Positions 25,999 to 32,990 of a DNA stretch of 64,000 nt are shown here, piece after piece. The notes beneath the pieces were generated by a model. The model was not told the DNA's origin. It saw only the letters and a list, made by a program, of their open reading frames with translations, and searched no databases. Both the position numbers and the translations under genes were made by a program. The stretch spans positions 186,001 to 250,000 of the forward strand of contig CAJXOG010000004.1 of NCBI GenBank assembly GCA_913057775.1, written 5' to 3'. Source of the DNA: an uncultured Fodinibius sp. GTDB lineage: Bacteria; Bacteroidota; Rhodothermia; Balneolales; Balneolaceae. Every line of letters begins with the position of its first letter. Position 1 is the first letter of the stretch.

Positions 25999-26327
25999 AT
26001 CAACTTCCAGATAAACACTTGCTAACAGTAGGAATATAATTGCCTGCTTTTTAGTGTAAATCACCGTTTTATTAATTAGTGAATTGAATTACAAAGCAAA
26101 TCATTTTAAATGTTGCTGTAGTCTCCACTTATACATCAAAGGGTTTTACTTTATCAATGAACGTACAATTTTTGAAATATCAGTACAGCAAGTTGGTTTG
26201 ATCCGTGCACTAAGTGAGACGCGCCTTGCCACCTCCTTCAAACAATCTGATAATATATCTGGAAATTAGATATCAACAGGAGAGTGACCTTTTATTTGTA
26301 ATGGTTACTTACCTCTTTTACATTTAA

Positions 26328-26341
26328 CAATGTGTTAGCAC
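26328..26341 (+). repeat. Candidate integrase arm-type site, right end
   Basis: CAATGTGTTAGCAC, identical to 14022-14035, lying 44 bp inside attR. Same orientation as the left copy. Confidence 0.5.
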
Positions 26342-26385
26342 TGGCTTACAAGTAGCGTTAAAAAGTGGCTTATTGGCTTTTAAGA

Positions 26386-26423
26386 ACCATTTCGGACCGG
26401 GGTTCGATTCCCCGCACCTCCAC
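26386..26423 (+). repeat. attR: 38-bp direct repeat
   Basis: An exact copy of the ssrA 3' end (13880-13917). No upstream tmRNA sequence accompanies it, so it is the displaced end of the target gene. The tmRNA-type terminator follows at 26435. Confidence 0.93.
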
Positions 26424-26434
26424 AATAGATGATT

Positions 26435-26475
26435 AAAAGCCTAACCTGAAGAGGGTTGGGCTTTTATATTTTTAC
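26435..26475 (+). terminator. Displaced ssrA terminator
   Basis: AAAAGCCTAACC and GGGTTGGGCTTTT form a stem followed by a T-rich run, starting 12 bp after attR. In the uninterrupted chromosome it would sit directly after ssrA. No gene in the island reads into it closely, which supports this origin. Confidence 0.75.
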
Positions 26476-26650
26476 CCTTTCTTAGTTGAGGTATCTGTAG
26501 CTATGATTATAGAGCGTGAATTGTAACCTGAGACAGTAATATTCGTGTAAAAATGGGATCGAGTAAAGGATTTACAGCATTTTTCTTATTATAACGAAGA
26601 TGTAAGCAGGGCTATGGTTTATATTTGAATTTTGGGATGGAACCAACTTT

Positions 26651-27211
26651 ATGAACCAGAGTATCGATCGGAATCTTATAGAAAATCTAAGAGAGGGGAA
26701 GGAGCGTGCTTTTCGTAAAGTCTATGAAAAATATCATAGACCTGTTTATGGAATTGCTTTCAAATATCTGAAAAGTAAACCCCAGGCCGAAGATGCTGTT
26801 CATGATGTCTTTATCAAGCTTTGGGACTACCGCGAAAAACTTGACGAGGGGCAATCACTTAAAGGATTTTTGTTTACAACGGCAAAGAATCATGTGTTAA
26901 ACATGATCAGGAATCGAAAAAGAGATGAAGAAAAGAATGAACGGTATTCTTATTTGAAGCCAGTATCCCAGAATAAAACGGTAGCTAAACTAACATTGAA
27001 AAATTATAAAAAGGTGTTTGAGTTTTTTTTAGAACAGTTGCCGGAAGGGAAAAGAGAGATTTTCGAACTTAAAATGCAGGAAGGGAAATCAAATAAAAAG
27101 ATTGCTCAGAAGCTTGATATCTCTGTAAATACAGTAAAATCACAGTATTATAAGGCATCAAAATTTATCAAGAAGCAGCTTGGAGAGCATACCGAACTTT
27201 CTTTTGAGTAG
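26651..27211 (+). CDS. ECF RNA polymerase sigma factor
   Basis: A 186-residue sigma-70 family protein of the FecI-like ECF group. Region 2 is at about 25-90 (YEKYHRPVYGIAFKYL; DAVHDVFIKLWD) and region 4 at about 125-178 (LPEGKREIFELK; helix-turn-helix KIAQKLDISVNTVKSQYYKA). It is followed 98 bp later by a FecR-type anti-sigma gene, so it probably answers a surface signal. Unusually, no TonB receptor follows; the next gene is a broken LytTR regulator. It lies 228 bp outside the island. Confidence 0.93.
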   Translation: MNQSIDRNLIENLREGKERAFRKVYEKYHRPVYGIAFKYLKSKPQAEDAVHDVFIKLWDYREKLDEGQSLKGFLFTTAKNHVLNMIRNRKRDEEKNERYSYLKPVSQNKTVAKLTLKNYKKVFEFFLEQLPEGKREIFELKMQEGKSNKKIAQKLDISVNTVKSQYYKASKFIKKQLGEHTELSFE

Positions 27212-27309
27212 CCTTTCTCAATTTTTTTAAAAAATCCATAATACTTTTGGCGCTGGCAGGTGTACTAAGTTATAGGAGAAAAGACAGAAGTATTAATTGA
27301 AGGATCTAC

Positions 27310-28371
27310 ATGGATAAAGAATTAGTCGAAAAATATCTCAGCGGTCAATGTACCGATGCTGAAGCAAAAAAAGTATTGGCATGGCTGAAGACGGATGAAG
27401 GGCAACAGTTTTTGGAGGAGGAAATTGACCAGGATATCAGAGTTGCTGAAGCATTTGAAGATGTTATCGAATACCCCGAGCCCCCTTCTAATGAGTTATA
27501 TGCACGTATCCAATCTGATATAAATCAGCCTTTAGAACATAAGAATAAGCGTTCAGGGAATGCCATAAACAGATGGATAGGGATTGCTGCAGCTGTAATA
27601 TTATCACTGTTTGTGGTATTGTTATTTTTTGAATTTGAACAGAAGCAACAGAAAATTGATCAACAATCCAAGACGAAGTATCCTAAAACAGTAGCGGCAT
27701 CAGCCAACGCAGATACGACCGTTACGCTTGCCGACGGATCGACCGTACGCTTAAATGCTGATAGCGAACTGATTATTGAAAAAGGATTTGAGAAAGAGGT
27801 CCGAAGTGTTAAACTGGAAGGCAAAGCTTATTTTGAGGTAAAAGATAATTTTGCTCGTCCATTTGTCGTTCAGACAAACTATTCCTTTATCCGGGTTTTG
27901 GGGACAAAGTTTGAAGTTGAGGCTTACCCCGGTCAGCCAGAAGTAATTGTAAAAGTAGATGAAGGTAAAGTTCGTTTCTTCTCTAAGGATGAACGGTTGG
28001 AGCCACTTGATCTGGCAGAAAATGAATCGGGCACTTTGCGATTTAAAGCACCGAAAGATTCTGTCCAGGAAGAAGATGGGTCAGGAAAAGTGAACTTTGA
28101 TAAACCGTTATTAGTACGGCATAGCAGTGTTAAGAAGAAGGATCCGAAAATTAAATTTGTTAACAACAGATTGTTTGTAGCTCTTAGATACCTTGAGCGC
28201 AATTATGATGTAGATATCGAACTTGAGGAGGATTCGCTTAGACATTATCGGTTTACCTTAACAGCTGACCATTCACTGTTGGGAGCATTAGAACGAATTG
28301 CAGATTCGCTCGACTTGTCAATCGAGTACATCAGAAAAGATGATAAACTGTATTTGCATCAAAATAAATAA
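27310..28371 (+). CDS. FecR-family anti-sigma factor
   Basis: A 353-residue inner-membrane protein. Residues 1-80 are cytoplasmic with a short anti-sigma motif region (MDKELVEKYLSGQCTDAEA), and the transmembrane helix is at about 93-112 (IAAAVILSLFVVLLFF). Residues about 135-240 are the FecR domain (TVTLADGSTVRLNADSEL; FVVQTNYSFIRVLGTKFEV). Residues about 275-345 are the DUF4974 domain (NRLFVALRYLERNYDVDIELEE). It should hold the upstream sigma factor inactive until signalled. The signal source is unclear because no receptor gene is adjacent. Confidence 0.9.
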   Translation: MDKELVEKYLSGQCTDAEAKKVLAWLKTDEGQQFLEEEIDQDIRVAEAFEDVIEYPEPPSNELYARIQSDINQPLEHKNKRSGNAINRWIGIAAAVILSLFVVLLFFEFEQKQQKIDQQSKTKYPKTVAASANADTTVTLADGSTVRLNADSELIIEKGFEKEVRSVKLEGKAYFEVKDNFARPFVVQTNYSFIRVLGTKFEVEAYPGQPEVIVKVDEGKVRFFSKDERLEPLDLAENESGTLRFKAPKDSVQEEDGSGKVNFDKPLLVRHSSVKKKDPKIKFVNNRLFVALRYLERNYDVDIELEEDSLRHYRFTLTADHSLLGALERIADSLDLSIEYIRKDDKLYLHQNK

Positions 28372-28431
28372 CAGTTACGCAATAGATTCGTATTAAATGA
28401 GTAAATATTGAAAATAAAAAGGGGACAAAGA

Positions 28432-28811
28432 ATGGAGAATAAGCAACAAGCAGAAAAAACAAACGGGCAAGTTAAACAATCGTATTTAAATCGCATTTTA
28501 GTTAAAAACTCAGACAAAAATATCTTTGTCGATGTTTCAGAAATACGGTGGATTGAATGTCTGGTAACTACTTAAAGCTCCATTTACCTGAAAAGTCATA
28601 TATGATTAGAAGTTCGTTAAAGAACCTAAAATCAAAGTTAAATCCACTGCAGTTTGTACGCATTCATCGATCATGGATGGTGAATATCAATGAAGTCAAA
28701 GAAATAGAACCGTGGTTTTCCGGAGATTCAAAAGTAACTTTAAGCGATGGAAAGACCCTTCGAATGAGCAGAAATTATAAGGACAATCTCGAAAAGTTTA
28801 CCCTCAATTAA
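28432..28811 (+). pseudogene. LytTR DNA-binding regulator with a 1-nt frameshift
   Basis: ATG 28432 opens a frame encoding a linker and the first half of a LytTR domain (RILVKNSDKNIFVDVSEIRWIE), ending in a premature stop soon after 28557. The rest (SGNYLKLHLPEKSYMIRSSL, then FVRIHRSWMVNINEV) continues in another frame from about 28560 to 28811. Family members read IEA-GNY-KLH without a break, so one base is missing between about 28557 and 28560. It is therefore a broken gene, a sequencing error, or, less likely, a programmed frameshift. Without a receiver domain it would be a simple DNA-binding regulator. It lies 60 bp after the FecR gene. Confidence 0.7.
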
Positions 28812-28818
28812 ATTACGA

Positions 28819-29220
28819 TCAGGCTGATTCCGGGATTGAAACGTGTGTTTGCGCTATTACCCACTGTCCGTCAACTTTTTGCAAAACGCCGATAAAGCGT
28901 GCCCCCTTCCAGTCTGTAATATTGCCATTTGATTTAATTTCTGCATCTAGTTTATGAAAGTACCAGGCCAGATCTCCGGATTCACCCACATTCACAATTA
29001 AGTCACGAATCTTTGCCTTATAATATTCGAGCCCTTCAAACTGTTCTTTCGTAGCATTGTTGAGCACCTTCCAGCCTTTCCAAATTTCCCCTTCACCAGT
29101 ACCCACATGCACGGTCTTATCTGTTTTTGGGATGAGCTTTTGCATTGCTTCCAAATCTTGGCTATTCATTGCATCAAAGAATTGCTCTATTGTTGCTTTA
29201 ACTTCTTCTTCAGGTCTCAT
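28819..29220 (-). CDS. SnoaL-like / nuclear transport factor 2 family protein
   Basis: A 133-residue single-domain protein of the NTF2-like cone fold: EVKATIEQFFDAMNSQDLEAMQ at the start (in pieces), GEIWKGWKVLN, LAWYFHKLDAEI, and a C-terminal KVDGQWVIAQTHVSIPE. This subgroup resembles SnoaL-3/DUF4440 proteins, with either enzymatic or ligand-binding roles. No signal peptide. Convergent with the LytTR pseudogene and divergent from the DUF389 gene. Function unknown beyond the fold. Confidence 0.85.
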   Translation of the reverse strand: MRPEEEVKATIEQFFDAMNSQDLEAMQKLIPKTDKTVHVGTGEGEIWKGWKVLNNATKEQFEGLEYYKAKIRDLIVNVGESGDLAWYFHKLDAEIKSNGNITDWKGARFIGVLQKVDGQWVIAQTHVSIPESA

Positions 29221-29393
29221 AAATGTTGAATATATTTTCGGATTTGAATGAAGTTGTTATTTCCCAGTGTAACTCAATCTTTTATTTAAAAAATATTTTA
29301 AATTCTTGGGTATATGATATACATGTTGGGATGCATTTTTTACTTTTCAAATTCCTTTGTACTCTGTAGCAAATTATCAAAAAAGTTTGGCAA

Positions 29394-30416
29394 ATGAATT
29401 ACCGTATGCTGGAGCTTATTGCTCCGCCCGAAACTGCAAAAGAAGCGCGCACTTTTGTTGAAGATGAAGACATTTTGGGGTTATGGTCAGATAATTTGGA
29501 GGATGGCTGTTCAATATTACGGGTATTGGTGGATGCCAATCGCACAGAGGCGCTAACTGATGCGCTGACTGAAAAATTTTCGCACATTGAGGGCTTTCGA
29601 ATCATGCTATTTGAGGTGCAGGCCACCTTGCCCCAACCGAATGAAAGGGAGGAAGAAGAGACGGATGAAGAACAGGAGGAATCGGAGGAAAAAAGCATTG
29701 GGCGGATAAGTCGTGAAGAGCTTTATTCTGATGTTGCCAGCGGGAGTGAACTCAATGTTGTGTTTATAGGATTGGTGTTGTTATCAACGCTTGTAGCTGG
29801 TGTAGGGCTTGTCCGTGATGATGTTGCCGTTATCATCGGGGCCATGGTTATTGCTCCACTTTTGGGTCCCAACGTGTCTATGGCATTGTCCGTAACACTT
29901 GGTGATCTGGATTTGGGATGGAAATCGTTGAAAACTAATGCCACAGGACTACTGGCGTCGGTTATATTGGCCTTTGTAATGGGATTGGTTATGCAGGTTG
30001 ATCTGGAATCGCAGCAGCTTATCAATAAGACTAATGTAAGCTTGGGAGATATAACTATTGCACTGGCTGCGGGAAGTGCAGGCGTTTTGGCCTTTACTCG
30101 CGGCGTACCTGCAGCGATTGTAGGGGTGATGGTAGCTGTAGCATTGCTGCCGCCGCTGGTTAATGTGGGTTTGTTGCTTGGTTCGGGATATATGAATTTG
30201 GCAATAGGATCAGTGATTCTTACGACCACAAATCTTATTTGCATCAACCTGGCCGGAATACTCACTTTTTTAGTTCAGGGCATTCAGCCCCGCAGTTGGT
30301 GGGAAGCCAAAAAAGCAAAAAAAGCTACCCGAATTGCTATTGGAATTTGGGTGGCCCTGTTAGCAATTCTGGCTGTAATTATTTGGTATTGGAACTTGTC
30401 TGTTAATCCACTTTAA
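29394..30416 (+). CDS. DUF389 (TIGR00341) membrane protein
   Basis: A 340-residue protein. The N-terminal about 90 residues are a soluble alpha-beta domain, followed by an acidic linker (EEEETDEEQEE). About six transmembrane segments follow from about 118 onward, with the hallmark VIIGAMVIAPLLGP and LAAGSAGVLAFTRG motifs. The family is widespread and not functionally characterised; a transport role is often suggested without proof. Monocistronic. Confidence 0.9.
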   Translation: MNYRMLELIAPPETAKEARTFVEDEDILGLWSDNLEDGCSILRVLVDANRTEALTDALTEKFSHIEGFRIMLFEVQATLPQPNEREEEETDEEQEESEEKSIGRISREELYSDVASGSELNVVFIGLVLLSTLVAGVGLVRDDVAVIIGAMVIAPLLGPNVSMALSVTLGDLDLGWKSLKTNATGLLASVILAFVMGLVMQVDLESQQLINKTNVSLGDITIALAAGSAGVLAFTRGVPAAIVGVMVAVALLPPLVNVGLLLGSGYMNLAIGSVILTTTNLICINLAGILTFLVQGIQPRSWWEAKKAKKATRIAIGIWVALLAILAVIIWYWNLSVNPL

Positions 30417-30523
30417 ATAAATTGCCCAACTGCTGAGGGTTGATGTAAAAGCCACCAATAGATGAAATCACTGCGGCCAATCAGTTTCAGGATGGGCTTT
30501 TTAGGTTCCAGGCTGTAATTCTA

Positions 30524-31465
30524 TTAGCTGGTTTGTTTTTCCGGCACAATCGAAATTTTATCCAGCGAAAGGCCCTTCATAATTGCGTCGTAGTTGGTAA
30601 TGTCAGTCGGGATGATGACGTCATTTTTGTCGCTGGCAAGTTTTGAAAGTTGGCTGATATATTTTTCTGCAAGACGCATCTGCATAGCTTCTTTTCCCTT
30701 ATTTTTAGAAAGGGCATCGGCAATTTCTTCGATTGATATAGCTGTTGCCTCGGCTATGGATTCAATTTCCTGGGCTACCCCTTCGGCCTCGTTGATTTGC
30801 CGCTGCATTTCGCCTTCCGATTTATTGATGATCTCCTTCTTTTCACCCTCCGCATCGTTAATCGTTGACTGCATAATCCCTTCTGATTTGGCGATGGTAG
30901 CTCTACGTTCACGCTCTGCCGTCATCTGTCGCTCCATTGCATTCTGGATGGTTTTAGGCGTATAGATATTTTTGATCTCATACCGGAGTACGCGAATTCC
31001 CCAAGCTTTTTCCATTTCACTCAGTACATGAACCACTTCTTTATTGATGATCGCCCGATCTTCGAAGGTGTCATCTAAATCCATGGTGCCGATAATAGAG
31101 CGGGTTGTGGTTTGCGCGAGTTGAACGGCTGCAAAACGGTAATCAGTAACGCCGTAGCTAGCATTGACCGGATCGATAACGGCTAGATAGATAACGCCAT
31201 CAACTTCAACCTTTACATTATCTTTGGTAAAGCATTCCTGCGGTTCCACCTCGATGGTTTCTTCACGCAAATCCTGCTTGTATTTTACTTGATCGAAGAA
31301 GGGGACCAAAGCATGAAATCCGGGTCCGAGCGTTTTATAGTAATTGCCAAGCCGCTCAACAATGTAAGCACGCTGAGTGGGTACAAGTTGAATTGACTGG
31401 ATGAATTTAAAAAGGACGTAAATACTTAAAAGTCCAAGTACACCTTGACTGATTAATTCTATCAT
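30524..31465 (-). CDS. SPFH/Band 7 (stomatin-like) protein 2
   Basis: A 313-residue SPFH protein with one N-terminal membrane anchor and an SPFH domain. It has QRAYIVERLGNYYKTLGPGFH in two parts, SYGVTDYRFAAVQLAQTTTRS and a coiled-coil C-terminal region with repeated Glu-Ala (NEAEGVAQEIESIAEAT). It forms oligomeric membrane scaffolds. Its start overlaps the stop of the related gene upstream by 4 bp, and an NfeD gene precedes both, the usual NfeD-stomatin arrangement. Role in membrane quality control is by family. Confidence 0.9.
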   Translation of the reverse strand: MIELISQGVLGLLSIYVLFKFIQSIQLVPTQRAYIVERLGNYYKTLGPGFHALVPFFDQVKYKQDLREETIEVEPQECFTKDNVKVEVDGVIYLAVIDPVNASYGVTDYRFAAVQLAQTTTRSIIGTMDLDDTFEDRAIINKEVVHVLSEMEKAWGIRVLRYEIKNIYTPKTIQNAMERQMTAERERRATIAKSEGIMQSTINDAEGEKKEIINKSEGEMQRQINEAEGVAQEIESIAEATAISIEEIADALSKNKGKEAMQMRLAEKYISQLSKLASDKNDVIIPTDITNYDAIMKGLSLDKISIVPEKQTS

Positions 31466-32406
31466 TGTTGGCTCCCCGTTGCAGTGTTTGATGAAGTTGG
31501 TTGTGTGCCGTCGCTTACTTTGCTAACACCTTCAAAGAATGTCTTTAGATTTGCCGTTTCTGTTGGTAACACTGATACATTTGATCGCTCAATCACATTA
31601 CCCAGCTGATCAATAAACTGTTCAATAAGTTTTGTTTTAACAGCCAGATCCCCTCCCGGTTTGGCAATGGCTTCAGATACGCGTTTGATACCTTTGGAAG
31701 TTGCTTTGGCAATAAGTTCGATCTCTTTGGCTTTTCCCTTGGCTTCGTTAATCCGTTTTTGCCGCTGAGCTTCAGAAAGCAGGATAGCCTCTTGTCGTTC
31801 TCCCTGCGATTCGTTGATTTTATAATCACGGGTTCCGGTAGATTTGGTAATTTCGGCCCGTTTATCGCGTTCGGCCTCCATCTGTTTTTCAAGGGTATGA
31901 ATCAAATTATCCGAAGGGCGAATGTTTCGGATTTCATATCGCAGCACTTTGATGCCCCAGGGATCAGAAGCCTTGTCGATCTCACGGACGATATTTTCAT
32001 TCATCTGCTCGCGTTCAGAAAAGGTGTCATCGAGCGTAATTTTCCCAATTTCGCTACGCATAGTTGTCTGGGCCAGGTTGATAGCGGCCAACTTGTAATT
32101 TCCGATACCGTAGCTGGCTTTATAGGCGTCCATCACTTTAACGTATACCAAGCCATCCACTTCTACCTCAATATTGTCTTTGGTGATACAGGTTTGGCTG
32201 GGCACGTCAATAACTTGCTCGCGCATTTCTTGACGGTAAGCGGGGCGATCTACAAAAGGAATTAAAAAGTGCAGGCCTGGCTTAAGAGTTTTAATATATT
32301 TTCCGAGTCGTTCCTGGATAACTTCTTCGCGCATCTCTACGATGATAAATACTTTTGTAAAGATAAAGACGCCCAGGGCAATAATGATAAGTAAGGTCGT
32401 CCACAT
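31462..32406 (-). CDS. SPFH/Band 7 (stomatin-like) protein 1
   Basis: A 314-residue paralogue of the neighbouring gene product, with the same layout: N-terminal transmembrane segment, RPGLHFLIPFVDR-type SPFH start, SYGIGNYKLAAINLAQTTMRSE, and a charged coiled-coil tail (NEAKGKAKEIELIAKAT). The two probably form a hetero-oligomeric ring, as HflK/HflC do, but the sequences are closer to stomatin/QmcA. Both end in low-complexity tails, here a Thr/Ser-rich one. It sits between the NfeD gene and its paralogue. Confidence 0.9.
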   Translation of the reverse strand: MWTTLLIIIALGVFIFTKVFIIVEMREEVIQERLGKYIKTLKPGLHFLIPFVDRPAYRQEMREQVIDVPSQTCITKDNIEVEVDGLVYVKVMDAYKASYGIGNYKLAAINLAQTTMRSEIGKITLDDTFSEREQMNENIVREIDKASDPWGIKVLRYEIRNIRPSDNLIHTLEKQMEAERDKRAEITKSTGTRDYKINESQGERQEAILLSEAQRQKRINEAKGKAKEIELIAKATSKGIKRVSEAIAKPGGDLAVKTKLIEQFIDQLGNVIERSNVSVLPTETANLKTFFEGVSKVSDGTQPTSSNTATGSQQ

Positions 32407-32447
32407 AGTGTTAGGTTTTAAGTTAACTTGATAAAGTAGGAATGAAA

Positions 32448-32912
32448 CTAATCTTCAATTTCGTCGAGCGGTTCAACAATCCAGGTGACGTTATCGCGGT
32501 ATCGAATTTTGGCTTTGGTACCTGCAGGAATTTCACCTTCCAATGTTCGGGCTTGCCACGAGATCCCTTGAAAACGAATACGTCCGGAATTGTCATCTGG
32601 ATTGATGGTCTCAACGACCTCTACTACCTGATCCATGGCTTCCACATCTTCATTGGCAAGTTTGTAACTACTTTCTCCACCCCAATACTTCATCAGTAGG
32701 GGGCGCATGGCAAGGATGAGTGCTACCGATGTAAAAAGCCAGGTGATAATAGAAGTGGCAGGATCTTCTAAAATGCCAAACCAGCGCAGTGCCCCAACAA
32801 AAAGTCCGCTTACGCCCAGAAAAAATGATACGCCTCCCGGGATGAGTGTTTCGATTATCATGAGTACAATCCCCCCGATAAAGAAGATCATAGTAAGTGT
32901 TTCTGCATCCAT
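32448..32912 (-). CDS. NfeD-family membrane protein
   Basis: A 154-residue protein with two to three transmembrane helices in the first 85 residues (IIETLIPGGVSFFLGVSG) and a C-terminal OB-fold domain (GRIRFQGISWQARTL). NfeD partners interact with stomatins. It lacks the N-terminal ClpP-like protease domain of long NfeD forms, so it is the short type. It precedes the two SPFH genes with a 41-bp gap, and all three form a likely operon. Confidence 0.88.
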   Translation of the reverse strand: MDAETLTMIFFIGGIVLMIIETLIPGGVSFFLGVSGLFVGALRWFGILEDPATSIITWLFTSVALILAMRPLLMKYWGGESSYKLANEDVEAMDQVVEVVETINPDDNSGRIRFQGISWQARTLEGEIPAGTKAKIRYRDNVTWIVEPLDEIED

Positions 32913-32990
32913 CCCAACCTGATTTAGTTTTATTTGTCATATTATAGCTAAAAAACAGATTGGTACAAACCTCTATTTAGGGGGACTTAG

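Larger units (their letters stand above)
25927..26385. other. Right end of the island, no gene
   Basis: This contains the terminator at 25958, one copy of the integrase arm-type 14-mer (26328-26341), and the motif TTAAAAAGTGG (26359-26368), which also occurs as CTCAAAAAGTGG near the left end (about 13966-13977). The 61-codon plus-strand ORF at 26084 lacks protein-like composition. Confidence 0.6.
13880..26423. mobile_element. Genomic island integrated in ssrA (12.5 kb)
   Basis: The island is bounded by 38-bp direct repeats and has a tyrosine integrase 162 bp inside the left repeat. It is visibly more AT-rich than the flanks. It carries no phage structural, replication or conjugation genes, so it looks like a small integrative element or a satellite-type island that needs only its own integrase, or a helper. 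Its cargo is lipoproteins, two nuclease-fold proteins, a toxin pair and a VOC protein, mostly on the minus strand, spaced by repeated palindromic elements. Excision would leave one 38-bp copy and an intact ssrA followed by its presumed native terminator at 26435. Confidence 0.9.

Noticed and set aside
26084-26269. 61-codon plus-strand ORF near attR
   Set aside because: Cys- and aromatic-rich without recognisable pattern and without a ribosome-binding site; probably chance.
13880-26423. Prophage
   Set aside because: No capsid, portal, terminase, tail, lysis or replication gene is present; only the integrase is phage-like.
28557-28811. Intact 84-residue LytTR gene starting at ATG 28557
   Set aside because: That ATG lies inside the domain; the missing first strands are encoded just upstream in another frame, so a frameshift explains it better.
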